From Lasioglossum baleicum (taxonomy: Eukaryota; Arthropoda; Insecta; Hymenoptera; Halictidae): a DNA stretch of 64,000 nucleotides. A model generated the notes under the pieces. It worked only from the letters and a program-made list of their open reading frames with translations. It searched no databases and was not told where the DNA came from. Positions within the stretch are counted from its first letter, which is position 1, and every line of letters starts with the position of its first letter. Where the stretch lies: NCBI RefSeq assembly GCF_051020765.1, contig NC_134936.1:4277045-4341044 (forward strand), read 5' to 3'. Made by a program: the position numbers and the translations under genes. This document shows positions 34,437 to 46,956 of the stretch, one piece after another.

Positions 34437-35051
34437 AACTTTACGTTTTTCTGTAGATAAATAATATATCTATGAATGTAATCATGTAAATGGTTTCTTT
34501 TATTCGTCCTAATGACATAATTATAAGATTTCACCAAAAAAAGTAATTTCGGGCAGTGCAAAAGACATCAGCAGGAACTGAAGTATTCGTTGCGCCCACG
34601 CGCATAGTCACCAGATAAGGGAAGGGAACACGAATTGAGAGAGGAACAAGTTACTGTCGCCGTAAGGTGGAAGTATAGTCACGTGACTTTTCTGCAGGAA
34701 ATTTTGCAGGGCACTAAGATCTGACTAGATTTTGGGTCGAAACATGGGTTTGCGGGTTTCGGTTTTTTGTCCTTATATGTACGAGCATATTTTGAGTTGC
34801 ACAAAGGGTCATTTGTGATAGAGGAAAACGTCTTTTAGTGACAGAAAAATACATTAGATTCTGCGGGTGTTTTCTTGATTTTTTTCTCTACTTAGGACAC
34901 TAATATTATACTATTAGATATAAACACAATCTCGTTAAATCATGAGCAAAACACGCTGTGTTTAACCTTCCTTTTCAGAATGAGCCCTCACCCAGCCCAA
35001 AATCTGCTCAAATAAGGACAAAAAATCTAGTAAGGTTTTTGTCCTTATATA
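34437..35051. other. No recognisable gene
   Basis: Unclassified. ttttgtccttatatgta and ttttgtccttatatatt recur at 34766 and 35036. No element structure resolved. Confidence 0.4.
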
Positions 35052-35131
35052 TTGGGTTGGCAACTAAGTTCGTTCAGTTTTTGTGATTTATTCCAATGTA
35101 AAAAACCGAACAAATTTATTTGCCAACCCAA
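35052..35131. mobile_element. 80-bp mariner-end miniature, copy 1
   Basis: ttgggttggcaactaagttc is mirrored by gaacaaatttatttgccaac then ccaa, TA on both sides. The end is the ttgggttggcaactaagt terminus typical of cecropia-type mariners. Just two terminal repeats joined, no interior. Confidence 0.92.
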
Positions 35132-35133
35132 TA

Positions 35134-35400
35134 TGTAGTTCCTTCAGTAGCCAAGTTTATACGGAACGAGCCTGAGCTTGCTTGAAAGCGAGGGTCGCCG
35201 CAGGGAGCGAGACGCGCGGCCGGAAAAAGAGCGGTAGCCCTCGAAAAGCCGACCGAAAAGAGCAACTCTTTCCGACCTCTGCCGTAATTGATAGATTGAT
35301 TTACAAGTACAGGTCTTTGACACGCGTCAATAAACTCAGTGGCGGCGCGGTCACTTTGCTCTCGGCAATGGATTGTTACGACCAGTGATGGGCAGCGTCG
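35134..35400. other. GC-rich segment, possible LTR piece
   Basis: Starts tgtagttccttcag and contains gcgagacgcgcggccgg and a late aataaa (about 35328), ending near ggattgttacgacca. TG and CA bounds and aataaa suggest an LTR, but no target duplication or partner is visible. Confidence 0.3.
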
Positions 35401-35667
35401 AATGCTTTTGTAATTGAAATGCGTGTGAAATAATACCCAATACTTCTATTGAATAATACAGGGTGATTCATCTAATGTTTACACCTCAAATATCTTTGTT
35501 GTTTTGAAAGATACGTCAAATATTTTGAGGACAAAGTTGAATGGTTCAATGGGGCTGTGGCACGTTGTCATAAAAATATTTGCTTTTATGTTATTTTTTT
35601 AAGAGTAATAACAAATTTTCAATTTCAGCTGAAGGTAGAAATATAACAATCCTTTCTAGCAGAAATA

Positions 35668-36329
35668 CAGTGAATGTACAAACTATTAACTTTTTTATGA
35701 TTGTACGAAACCACCTGATTCTTTATAATCAATTAGAAGCATTGGTTTACGAAATGATATGCAAAACAGATTTCCCGAAAAATATAATTTACAAGGTTAC
35801 ATGCAAAAATAAAAAATGCATTTCTTAAAACTTTTTTATTTGGGCCTTTAATGAAAATTGAAAATATATGTTTTGTAGATCTATGTTAGTTATACACATG
35901 CTGAAAATTTCATCGAAATCGGTTGACACAGGATAAAACGACACGCATCGACAGATGTACGATTCTGTGGATTTAAGCAGAAACTGATCAATAGTCGTGT
36001 AAAACTATGACTTTCACCATTTTTAACCGCTTGTAGTTCGTGTGTATGTTAATCGATTTCGATTAAATTTTCAATATGTGTATAACAAACATAGATCTAC
36101 AAAACATATAATTTAAATTTTCATTAAGGGCCCAAATAAAAAAGTTTTGGAAAATGCCTTTTTTATTTTTGCATGTAACTTTGTATATTATAATTTTTGG
36201 AAAGTCTTTTTTTCACATCATTTCGTAAACCAATGCTTCTAATTGATTATAAAAAGTCAAGTCGTTTGGTACGATTATAAAAAAGTTACTCTGTTTTAAA
36301 GGGTGTTGGAGTAGTTTCGTGGTACACTG
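35668..36329. mobile_element. Tc1-type non-autonomous element, decayed
   Basis: Left cagtgaatgtacaaactatt; right gtagtttcgtggtacactg, with TA flanks. The interior shares aagcattggtttacgaaatg with relatives at 10362 and 26431. Two mirrored halves meet near 35960-36020. Confidence 0.75.
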
Positions 36330-36334
36330 TATGA

Positions 36335-37105
36335 TTATTTCAAATAGGATAACATATTATCTTGACGATTGTTTATAAAATAATTTATTTCGACAATGCC
36401 CAATTCTGCAATAATTAATAAAAAAAGTTTTCTGGTAGTATTTTCTTAGGTATATTTTTCACTAATTTGTTTTTACATCGAGGAGAGGTTATTGAAGATG
36501 CTAAATTAATTATTAAATTTAGATTTACTATTTTTTGTAGTGTATTGATTAAAGCTTGGCTGCATTCGATTTTAAACATTTTCTTTGTACACGAAGTGAA
36601 AAGACATTCTGAGGGTACGAATTAGTCGATCAAAGAAAAAATGAAATGAAAAGTTATTTAATAGAATAAACTAACCTACGATTATTCCAAACAGGATAAT
36701 GTATTATTTAGATGAGAATTGTATTCCAAATAATTTATTTCTTATAAAAAATTAATTTTCATTTGACGTTTAAATGAAATAAATTGGTGTTTTCTACGGT
36801 ATTTTTTAAATTAATTTTTTTTTACCTCGAGGAGAAGTTATTGAAGAGCCTAAATTAATGATTAAATTTAGATTTGCTATTTTTTGTAGTTTATTGATTA
36901 AAGCTTGGCTGCATTCGATTTTAAACATTTTCTTTAGTAGACGAAGTGGATAAGAATTTCTGAGAGTACGCGAATGAGTCGATCAAAGAAAAGATGAAAT
37001 GAGAAAAGTTATTTAATAGAAAATAAACTAGCCTATGATTATTCCAAATAGGATAATGTATTATCTTGACGATTGTTTCCCAAATAATTTGTTTCAATAA
37101 TGCCG
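36335..37105. repeat. Tandem repeat, period about 347 bp
   Basis: taaagcttggctgcattcga occurs at about 36550 and 36899. ataggataatgtattatctt-type sequence occurs near 36345, 36690 and 37045. Two full units and one partial unit run up to the CpG-rich block. Confidence 0.8.
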
Positions 37106-37740
37106 AAGATCTTCCGCGAGGTAGTCGAGGTGGAGGAGCGCGCGCACGCGCGCCGCCGCGTGTGTATTTAAGTGGGTGTGCACGCGCGTGTTTGGAAGAG
37201 TTTTACGGAGAAAGGGAAGCTCGACGCATGCTTCCTTCCTTAATGTCGACCGGCCCCGAAGGATTCGAGTGTTCTGCTACGGTGTTCAGTGGCTCGCGTT
37301 GGATCTTCGGTGATCGTTCGAAGCAGCTCTTAGCTCGCGTCGGTTTTGTGAATCACGGGTGGATCGCGCGGCCCGGTACTTATCGTCAACTGTCAAACCT
37401 CGGCGACTCGTGAGTGATTCTGTTTTCAATCCAATGGATCAGTGAGATCTCACTCCGTCTTAATTCTTCGCGCACCGTTGTTGTTTCTGTAGTTTTGTCA
37501 GCGATTTGAAAACCGCGCCATCGCGTTCGAAAGATTGTGTTTCCACCGAGAAGCGAGCGGGGACTTTGATTTTCCATCGGAACGAACGTTTCCTCTTTGC
37601 ATGTGATCTGCCAGCCCGATCTTTGCATGTTCTGTTCCCGATTCGGAGTGACAGCAACAAACGAAAACCGCTCTCCGTTACGTTTTTCTTTTTCGTTCGC
37701 CGTTTCCTCGAATAGTTTTCACGATGGAACGTTGTGCATG
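37105..37740 (+). promoter_or_regulatory. CpG-rich candidate promoter/first exon
   Basis: Abrupt change to GC- and CpG-rich, apparently unique sequence with tatttaag at 37166, a TCAGT initiator-like word at about 37284 and a strong splice-donor word gtgagt at about 37409-37414. The open frame across it (37066-37413) shows no known domain. I infer a possible 5' untranslated exon of a host gene; a foreign GC-rich repeat is the alternative. Confidence 0.3.
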
Positions 37741-37893
37741 GTGTTTCTGCATGTTGAATGTTGATTCCATGTAAGTTGTTTTGGTATTGGTAATTTTAAG
37801 GATAATATTCCGCGGCAGCAGAGTTTTGAAGAGTACTTCTTCTGCTGTACTGGTCCTGGATTTTTTCGGAGTATGTGATGAGTATGTGACGAG

Positions 37894-38094
37894 TAGACTG
37901 CGGATGTTTATGCAAAATAAAAAATATCTGCATTGATTGCAAGGCACAGAAGCCAAATATAAATTGCTTTCTTCTTTTAATTATATTATTACGGTGAAAC
38001 TAATGCACTGGTGGCCTTCAATCTTTTTAATATGTCCACTGTTTTAAATTGTACGTACCCATTTTTGTCATAATTGCATAAAATCCGCACTCTA
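37894..38094. mobile_element. TAGACTGCGGAT-family element
   Basis: Ends tagactgcggatgtttatgc and gcataaaatccgcactcta, about 201 bp; non-coding. Confidence 0.85.
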
Positions 38095-38408
38095 GTGATG
38101 AGATTATAATTCGACCAAATAGTTCAAATTGCAAATTTTATATCCCTTCGAAAATTGAGATGCGAAAAGAAGAAACATTGCTATTAAATCCAATTATAAA
38201 GAAATACTTTGAAACATCCAAGAGCACTTCCAGAAATGTAATTGCCTATTATGTTCCACACGTTTTACATTATCTTCTGGATTATTGTTCTAGCGTAACA
38301 AATTATACTACAGTGTCCCAGGTGTAAAACTAATTTCGTATCAGTATATTGTTAATACGTTTATACCGAAAAAATGACAAGCAACTTTTCTAAGTTTAAT
38401 CAACTATT

Positions 38409-38614
38409 ATCAGACTGTGGATCTTTATGAAAAGCTTTTTTATATCGATCACAAGAAACGGAGACCAAGTAAAGTTTCATTTTTTTGATAATTAATTTTG
38501 TTTCTTAATCAGTTGAAAATAATATAACACTATATTTAAATTTCTTAAATGTTTTTACTATTTTAAATTACAGCTACTCATTTTTATCATAAATGCATTG
38601 AAATCCGTTGCCTA
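38409..38614. mobile_element. TAGACTGCGGAT-family element, decayed
   Basis: Ends tcagactgtggatctttatg and gcattgaaatccgttgccta. The interior shares actgttttaaat-type sequence with other copies. Confidence 0.7.
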
Positions 38615-38840
38615 CTCATCATAATGTTCTGAAATTGTTTAAATCTTTTTACTGATTCATACAATCCGCATTCTAATTATTATATGAAAGAGAAATTATT
38701 TATTTTCTAATTATTTCTCACCTAATTATTTCTCACCTAATTATTTATTTTCATGACGCTATATTGCATCGTGGTGTGTTTTGAGAGAAAAATGTTGAAA
38801 TGTAAATTATTGTAAATAATTATTTTTCAAATGTAATTAC

Positions 38841-39033
38841 TAGACTGCGGATCTTCATGGCGTATGAAAATTTTCAAACAATATTAGAATACGAAGTTCA
38901 ATTTAATTTGATACGGTTTGTATTAATTCTGTATCTACAAAGGCCATTGCCACTAAAAATAAGATTCTATTTTATTCCTCTTCTTTAAAATTTGATTACA
39001 ACAAATAAAATTCACATAAACATCCGTAGTCTA
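38841..39033. mobile_element. TAGACTGCGGAT-family element, subtype 2
   Basis: Ends tagactgcggatcttcatgg and cataaacatccgtagtcta. The interior gtatgaaaattttcaaacaa and gataagattctattttatt-like blocks match 11345-11534 and 12566-12700. Confidence 0.85.
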
Positions 39034-39148
39034 CTTAATTACTATTCACTGAAATATTACAGGAATTTTGAGCCTCGTACAATCTGATAATTTTCTTTTA
39101 TGCAAATTATACAATAATTATAAAGTAGTTACTTCCGCGAGACAAATA

Positions 39149-39834
39149 CCCAGATAGCACAAAGACGTCTGCAGTTGGACATTCAGATGTCTTAAAGATG
39201 TCCCGAATGTTCTACGAACATCTTCCAAACGTCTCCTGAACGTCTTGTGAAAACGTGTTAGAAAACAGTACGCCTTAAAGATGTCTGCTTGACGTCTAAA
39301 AGACGTTCAGGAGACGTTCGTAGGATATTCGGGAGGTCTTTAAGACGTCCCTAAGAAGTCTTAAAGGTCCATAAATTAATGAAGGGAAGAGTAAAAATAG
39401 ATTTCGACAAAAACTAGTTCAAAGTTAAACCAATAAAATAGCTTTAATATAATATAAGGACGCACGTGGAATTGACATAAATAGTGTAATAAAATTAACA
39501 GTTGCAATTAAAATCGCAATGAAAAGTAATAAAAATTACAATTACAATTGCAATAAAAATGAAAGTGAAGTTGAAATTGAAATTGAAGTTGAAGTCGAAG
39601 TTGAAATCGAAGTTGAAATCGAAGTCGAAGTTGAAGTTGAAATTGAAAAATTGAAATTGAAATTGAAATTGAAGCAAAAACACTAACTCGAACAAATAAT
39701 ACCAATGCTAATATTTACTGCTAGATTATGGTTATATAAAAACCACACTGTTTATGGTTTTAGAGACGTATTTTTAGGACGTAAGATTTTCAGACTTAAA
39801 ATAGACGTCTTTAAGACGTCGTGTGCTATCTGGG
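39149..39834. mobile_element. CCCAGATAGCA-ended element, complete
   Basis: cccagatagcacaaagacgt at 39149 is mirrored by tgctatctggg ending at 39834, with TA on both sides, 686 bp. The subterminal regions are packed with GACGTC/AGACGTCT palindromes. The middle is a GAAATT/TTCAAT simple repeat. No transposase. Confidence 0.85.
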
Positions 39835-40222
39835 TAGCTGTATATTATTATTTCTACATTACTTATTTTATGCGAACGAGGCTGCTCCATTATACGTGTA
39901 AGGTGAACGAAGTGAACTGTCTATTCTAAACTCAAGTCTCATATAGTTTTCGACGTATTTTCGCAAAACTTGAAGTGGAAGCTGAATGTTTATAGATCGG
40001 AAGTGAAACGTTTCTAAGCGTGCGATCGTTAGATCTCTTTCACGTTCCCAAAATGAAACACTATGAAATTCTGAGATATTCGCGTAGAACTCGTTAGAAT
40101 GTTTGCCCATTTATAGGGACGTACTTCGGAAAAAAAATAAAATAGATTATCAATAGTGGCTCATTTGTTTGTAGTTATAAATATGCGCGAACAAATTTTC
40201 TTCGTGGATTTATAAGGACGTA

Positions 40223-40839
40223 CGCAGTGACTCCTACAGATATTCGGACGCACTTAAAACGACGATAACTTTTTCAATATCAAACCATACGATTTGAATT
40301 TTTTTGAGAAGTTCGAACAATTGGTTTGCTACAGAACGAGAACAAAAGTTTTGAGAAATAATTGCTAGTGAGTGCACGGATTTAGCTTTTAATTTGGCTA
40401 AAAAAAAGGTCATTCATTGTAGGCCCTCCTGGTAAAATAATCGAACAAATCTATAAACAAAATGTTGCACTGTGTGGAATTTTTGATTACTTTTCTCTCT
40501 TGTTTATGACTTCATGAGTTTCCTTGAAACAATTTTTTTGGGGGGGGGGGCGAAATTTTGACCACTTAGAGCCCCCACTTGTTTTGATCCGCACCTGTGT
40601 TTATGTTAAGCCCCATAATCCGGCTCTTGAAACAAAGTATGAAATGGGATACTTCGAAATCTCAGTTTCGAAACGATTCTGAGATCGTTTCATCGACACT
40701 TCGTAATCTCTGTTTATTAATACGATTCAGAGATCGTTTATTCATTTTTGACAAACGAACATTAAGTTCATTGTGCTGTTAACTTATTGATAATCCAACA
40801 GTGATTTTAAATGTGTCCGAATGTTAGTGGGAGTCAGTG
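40223..40839. mobile_element. Tc1-type non-autonomous element
   Basis: cagtgactcctacagatatt with cggacgcactt is mirrored by aatgttagtgggagtcagtg at 40839, with TA flanks. An 11-bp G run lies near 40539-40549. Confidence 0.72.
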
Positions 40840-40875
40840 TACTTCAGAACAAAATTATTTAAATTAACAAAAAAT

Positions 40876-41218
40876 AATATACCACATTTCTAAGATGGGC
40901 TAAAAAGTACAAAATAATTTTTGCTAGCCCCATACAGATTCCTAACCCCATACAGGTAGTCCTGAAAATTTGTGGTTGTGAATTTTTAATAGCTATGAAA
41001 ATACTTGTAAGGTTTAAAACGGAAAATGAATAGTTGACCTAAGTCACTAACAATTTTATTGCACTTTTTCGTTTTCAATCTTACAAGTCCATATTTTCAT
41101 AGCTATTAAAAATTCACAACACAAATTTTCAGTACTACCTGTATGGGGTTAGAAATCTGTATGGAACTAGGAACAATTATTTTATACTTTTTAGTCCGTC
41201 TTAAAAACGTGGTATATT
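40876..41218. repeat. Inverted repeat, about 160-bp arms
   Basis: atataccacatttctaagat at 40878 is mirrored at 41200-41218, and ttaatagctatgaaaata is mirrored near 41093-41112. Foldback element candidate. Confidence 0.85.
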
Positions 41219-41279
41219 AAAAATTTTTTTTATTTAAATAATTAGTTTCTGCTTTTTAGTTTTGTGTGTGTGTGTGACA

Positions 41280-41480
41280 TTTTTTAGTCGATTTTAAACA
41301 TTTTGATGAGATTATAACAGAGACATGTGGTAAATTTCAGGTCTATTTCAGTTCTCTTCACCTGCTCCTATCTGAACGGACAGGTAGCGTGAGATTAGTA
41401 ATAAGGTTCCGTGCGGAACCCTAACCCTGACGAACAGACAGACAAGAAAGCGAGTTAATATTGTATTGTCATCCAGTTCT
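41280..41480 (+). repeat. Repeat with AGACAGACAAGAAAGCGAG, copy 1
   Basis: gaacagacagacaagaaagc and catccagttctgagctgg recur, inverted, at 44445-44475 and 44533-44552. Non-coding. Confidence 0.65.
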
Positions 41481-41497
41481 GAGCTGGACGGATAACG

Positions 41498-41704
41498 AAA
41501 ATTTCAAAGATGTGTTTTTTAAACTCCTATGGATTATATGTATACGTTCTGAAAATTGCATTGAAATTGGTATTGGTTTAAGAATTATTTTCAAAAATTT
41601 TGGTCGTTTATAATTCGTAAACCAATTAATCAATTTCAATGTCATTTTCACAGAACGTACATGTATAATTTATACGAGTTTGCAAGACACATCTTTGAAA
41701 TGTT
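41498..41704. repeat. Inverted repeat, about 85-bp arms
   Basis: ttcaaagatgtgttttttaa and tgtatacgttctgaaaat in 41502-41557 are mirrored in 41650-41702. Confidence 0.8.
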
Positions 41705-41739
41705 GAATTTAATATTATTGAGGAGTTACATTAAATTAT

Positions 41740-41835
41740 CTCAATATCTTTAAAATATTAATATGTTTAATTTGTTTTTACTGTTTTAAATGACACCTAC
41801 CCATTTTTGCCACAATTGCATGAAATCCGCTGTCT
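41740..41835. mobile_element. TAGACTGCGGAT-family right-end fragment
   Basis: ctacccatttttgccacaat then gcatgaaatccgctgtcta matches the right end of other copies. Confidence 0.7.
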
Positions 41836-43567
41836 AATAATTACGATAGCGGGAATAGTAGTTCTGATTATGGATTATTGTTTTCATAATTGTATATTAA
41901 TTGTACACGTAATAGACATTCCGAGAGATTTTTTATACTAAAGACATTAACATTCTTAATCGTTTGTGAGAAAACAATAATGATGAACGAAAAACAACAT
42001 CCATAAATAAGTTTTTATTGCACTATTCGATTGTTTGCCGGTTATAGTTTCCGGGAACTCTCTTAGAGGTTGATTCACCATAGCTATATCAGTTGTATTC
42101 TACCCATTAGACACAACTGACATCGAGTTTCTTCCAGATCGATACGCTTTTTGCCCTTCCCATGCTTCAGAGAGTAGGTACGTTTCATATTTACAGCGGG
42201 TCCAAAAAGTATTTGAGCACGAAATTTTCGATTCCGGAGAAAGCGGACATATTTAATCCGTAGTAATTTCGTGGAAAACAATAGATCAGAAATAAACTTC
42301 GACTCACTTTGAACTGCAGGCTCTTAATACCGATACTAATTGTAAGCCAAGAGACTGTGCTGAAACAGAAATGGATGAAAACCAAAATCGTTCAACATAC
42401 CGTATTCGGTATAAGGTGAAATGCCCTAAGTGTGGACAAGCTAAAAGTGATGCCTAAATCTGGATAATTGAGTTTTTATAGTAAAATCAATAATTAAGAG
42501 ATTAAATAATTATTTTATGTAGTGTTGTTATATGTATACATATACATTAAAGTATATTTTATAATTTTTTATTTTATTTTTATTTTATAATATTTAATTG
42601 TACGGATTGCATGTTTCATAATAAGAAGTAAGACATCTTTACTACCTTCTGTTCATACATTTATGTTTAACAATATTTTACCATATCAGTAATTGGAATT
42701 TAAAGAGACAAATAGCCTGAAAGATACCATATTATATCATTTGATGTTTCTTACTATTTTTAGTGCCTCGACCTTGTCTTGACCTTGCCAATACATATTA
42801 TTGTATTAATCTTGGATCCATAAAAGCTCAATCACTTCAGCTGATAACTTTAATATTATCTATTTCCTTATCCCTTTCATTCTACAGCACTCTTGCTTCA
42901 CTTTCTTCCGATTGATTCATTAAAATTTTATGAAATTTTCACTCCAGTTCATTGGACGAATACACAGGATGTTCAATTTAAAACAGGCCATCTCTAAATG
43001 TTTACTCTAACTGCAATAATCGTAATATTTGTTGCGCAACATGAACGATTTCCAGAAACGACGCTGATGTTTTCAATAAATATAATTTTTAATGGTCATT
43101 TTATGGTCACTGAGACTTGTTTACTTGCACACACATAAATTTTCCTATTGTGTACTATTATACCTTCTTCCATGTATTGTAATAGCATGAATTAGAAATG
43201 ACCTTCAACTTAAACATATTTTAAATTATTGTTCAGTGAAAGTACTGTAAGGTTCGGTGTCTGTAAAACACATATAAAACATATTGCTCTTGTTGTGTTG
43301 CAGACAGGGAAAACATTTCAGTATGTCCTCTGTTTTAAGCGGAATACCCTATAATACATTTCAGTTTATTTTATCATATTCAATGTTTAACCTACACATA
43401 CATATTCATGACTTTCAGATTATTATATCTTAACTGTTGTATTTAAATTTTAATTAGAAGCGCGTGTAACTGCATTGAAAATTAAGAACTAACCTCAATA
43501 AGTTCAAACCCTTAATTTCCCCAGGTTAAAAATATGTTAATGTTTTGATATTTTAACATGTAACTAC
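41836..43567. other. No recognisable gene
   Basis: AT-rich. cagcgggtccaaaaagtatt near 42196 looks like a Tc1-type end. No coding domain seen. Confidence 0.4.
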
Positions 43568-43735
43568 TAGACTGCGGATTTTATGCATTTGTGACAAAAA
43601 TGGGTGGGCACAATTTAAAGCAGTGGACACTATTCTCCATTAAAAAAATCATTAAACAAGAATATCCATTTCTTAATTTTCTTAAATTCTCCGTCATTTG
43701 TTTCGTGTTCGGAAACCATTTAAATTACATAAAAC
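43568..43735. mobile_element. TAGACTGCGGAT-family left-end fragment
   Basis: tagactgcggattttatgca then atgggtgggcacaatttaaa; no right end. gcggattttatgcatttgtg continues as in complete copies. Confidence 0.7.
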
Positions 43736-44424
43736 ATATTGCTCTTGTTATTGTAGACAGGGAAAACATTTCAGTACATACATGCATGTATAATGGAAAT
43801 GATAAATTGCGTCAACTCAGCAGCTGATGAAAGACTATAAAACGCATTACTCTTCGTGAAATTGTCTAAAATTAAACCTCGGAAAAGTTTCGAAAAATGT
43901 CGAAGATATTGTTCGTGCTATTGTAATTGATAGTAATATTTGTTTAGCGACACATTCTAGTTATACATTTTATTTTTTTATGAGATTAATATTTTACAGA
44001 CATCAAGTGTCTTTTATGCTTTTATGTTTTTCAAACGATTTTGCCGGGAGTTATACGTTTTATAGTTTTTTTTTATCGGGATCTAGGTCAACACCATAAA
44101 CAATAAGGATGATAAAAAATATTGTATCTGAATAAAATATTACTATTACACTGCATAATTCCTGAATACAGAGCAGGAAGGTTCTTAGCTTCCCATATCA
44201 TTTACTTTCTCTGAAAGAAATTCTTAAGAATGACCAAGTTCCTTTATTAATTATTAGACAGCGAATCTCTATGCAAAATAAAAATTTTCTACCAGATTTG
44301 CACCGACTGGTTTGAAATAGAAATTTATTTAGTGTGACTCGAGATCAGAGAAAGAAAAATGTAAATGAAACGCGTTTTTATATACATTTGGTTCTCCCTT
44401 TATTTATTTAATTTCTTATTTTTG

Positions 44425-44560
44425 CCACGTTTTTATTAGCTCGCTTTCTTGTCTGTCTGTCTGTTCGGTACAAATTTTGCAATTGATTTTAAATTAATTT
44501 CCCGATGAGCTACAGACTTAAAATTTTAAACATAGCTCAGAACTGGATGACAATGCAATA
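44425..44560 (-). repeat. Repeat with AGACAGACAAGAAAGCGAG, copy 2
   Basis: Inverted relative to 41280-41480; gctcgctttcttgtctgtct and ctcagaactggatgacaatg match that copy. Confidence 0.65.
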
Positions 44561-44852
44561 TTTAAAAAAAAATTTTTTTAAAAAGCCTATGCGTTTAGGA
44601 GATATAAATTATTAATAATTTGAACCTTTGCACCCCCCGCCGCGTGACGTAACACGTGTTCGCGTTCAGCGTCCCCACTCTACTACGTGTTCCCACTCTG
44701 ACTCATCCCCACTCCACCATAGAACATATTTTATATCATTAGTAAACAAAATTGTTTAAAATAAGTAGCAATCAAGGAACTGTCCTTTGAAGTAAGTTTC
44801 ATATAAAACACTTCAAATAGTTGAAAGTTGTTGGCAATGAAATTGAAAAATA

Positions 44853-44932
44853 TTGGGTTGGCAAATAAGTTCGTTCGGTTTTTTACAGTGGCATCAATCA
44901 CAAAAACTGAACGAACTTATTTACCAACCCAA
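44853..44932. mobile_element. 80-bp mariner-end miniature, copy 2
   Basis: ttgggttggcaaataagttc mirrored by gaacttatttaccaacccaa, TA flanks, exactly 80 bp like the other two copies. Confidence 0.93.
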
Positions 44933-45063
44933 TAATTCGGAGTGCAAAGGGTTAGCACGTTTAATATAGGTCGAGAATAATATAACAATGGTTTCAAATT
45001 CTTCTAATGTCGTCGAATTACACCTACTCCTTTTTGTAGTAAATGCATATAATCCGCTGTCTA

Positions 45064-45944
45064 TTAATTATAGTTGTTCAGTCTAATTCTCTTTTGTCGA
45101 TCATATTCCTTGAACAGTTCCTGCCGCATGTTGAAATTTCAGTCCTCTAAAAATGAACTGTACTTATTCGTATTTTTAAGCTATTACAGTACAGCGCACT
45201 ATTTTTATCCGCTGAGCATACATTCGATCGAAGTTCAACGTAGCCAGGAATCACGGACGAGTTCGCGACATAAAATTTCAGACCATTGGGCTTACGCAAA
45301 ATCGAACTATCTTAACACTTTATCGGTGACATTGATAACAGATCGTTTATTGACAACAGCGTGTGGAACTACTTCGTTCCACGTAACTATCTAGTGTTGT
45401 TTTTCGAAACGTGTGATAATAATACAATGACGCACTAAAGAAAGATTAAATAGTAATGTACACAATAATTATCACAATTTTCACAAATTGAAAGTTTGTT
45501 TTAAAGCAGAAATTAATTTTATATAGATATCTACAATTTATGAAATAATGGAAGTGAGAAAACTACAGAAAGGGGGATAGAACATTTATAGTTTATTTAA
45601 AACAATGGAACACAGATAAAGAAGCTGGAGGGGAATCGTAATTTTAATCCCACACTTCTGTGCTTACTTAGTTTATATGATAGGAAAAAGATCAGAGGAA
45701 AAGAGTATTCGGTTCGGAGAGGCAATTGCGGTGATGGGCAAAAGAATTTTCTGAGGGTAACTTTTTTTCGAGATTCAAGGTCATCGAAGTTTTTTTAACA
45801 CTAGGTTTACGGAGCTCTAGAAATGACAATTTCACATTATTTTAGAAACATAACAAGAATGTGTCTATCCAAATTTTTTGCCATTTTTCCAATAATACAC
45901 AATCGCCGCGGAAAGTATGTATACTTACTATTTTAGATCAACAA
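45064..45944. other. No recognisable gene
   Basis: A 106-codon open frame (45074-45394) has no domain I recognise. The rest is AT-rich. Possibly unique sequence. Confidence 0.4.
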
Positions 45945-46956
45945 CACGGTCCAACAAATTTCAACTTTTTTTTTGTCTTTCGATTCCCACTATGCGATTC
46001 TTATAGAGTTTTTCGAGCTGATTCCGAATCATCTTAATTTTTCTCCTAGACGTACAGTTTTTGCAAAAATTGAGTTTTAAAAAATGACATATTTTTCAAC
46101 ATTGAACAAGTATTGTGATGTTATTATAAAAGATATTGAATTCACCTTTACAGCAAAAGCTTCCTTAGACTTTCCCGAATACAGTGATATCCAATATTAA
46201 TACATTATGATTGTTTAAACATGTTTAAACAATGATTAAAGACGGAGATGCACCACTTTTGCACCAATTTTTGCGGATATTTTCGAATTTATGTCAAAAA
46301 ATAAGGGTCCAGCAGAAAATCGAACTATACCACGCGATAGAGCAGACTTTTATCTTGAGGAACCACCATTTCAAGTTTGCGTGTTCGACGTTTTTTTCGA
46401 ACCAGAAAGCAAAATATCTTCGCCCGACATGAGTTACCGCCAGTGGCGCTCACCACTAGAACGGGCGTTCGCCGCGCCGCCGCGCCGTATCCGGTGGATT
46501 TGCTTTCTGGATCGGTAAAAACGTCGACGTTTCAAACTTCAAATGCGGTTTCTCAAGATAAAAGTCTGCTCTATCGCGTGGTATAGTTCGATTTTCCGCT
46601 GGACCCTTATTTTTGACATAAATTGAAAAATATCGTCAAAAATTGGTGCAAAAGTGGTGTTTCTCCGTCTTTAATGATCGTTTAACCATGTTTCAACAAT
46701 CATAATGTATTAATATTGGATATCACTGTATTCGGGAAAGTCCAAGGAATCTTTTGCTGTAAAGATCAATTCAATATCTTTTATAATAACATCACAATAC
46801 TTGTTCAAAGTTGAAAAATATGTCATTTTTTAAAACTCAATTTTTGCAAAAACTGTACATTTAGGAGTAAAAGTAAGGACAGATTTAAAACCAGCGCAAA
46901 AACCCTATAAGAATCGTATAGTGGGAATCGAAATACTTTTTGGCTGTTGGACAGTG
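45945..46956. mobile_element. CACTGTCCAAC palindromic element, complete copy
   Basis: Left cacggtccaacaaatttcaa; right ctgttggacagtg. Mirrored halves around a GC-rich centre near 46470 (cgccgcgccg). GTTTAAACATGTTTAAAC occurs in the left half; the right half has a decayed version near 46679. Confidence 0.85.

Larger units (their letters stand above)
44255..45063. mobile_element. TAGACTGCGGAT-family element with insertions
   Basis: Left tagacagcgaatctctatgc and right aaatgcatataatccgctgt at 45063 bound 809 bp, about four times the family size. The excess is the AGACAGACAAG repeat (44425-44560), a GC-rich piece near 44630-44715 and an 80-bp mariner-end miniature. Confidence 0.7.

Noticed and set aside
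35134..35400. A second solo LTR
   Set aside because: No target duplication, no partner and no matching ends; left as an unclassified GC-rich segment.
37066..37413. 115-codon frame in the CpG island as a protein
   Set aside because: Starts in a tandem repeat, is Arg/Gly/Ala-rich by composition, and has no recognised domain; kept only as a possible untranslated exon.
45074..45394. 106-codon frame as a host gene
   Set aside because: No domain, composition like surrounding AT-rich sequence, and no splice or promoter context.
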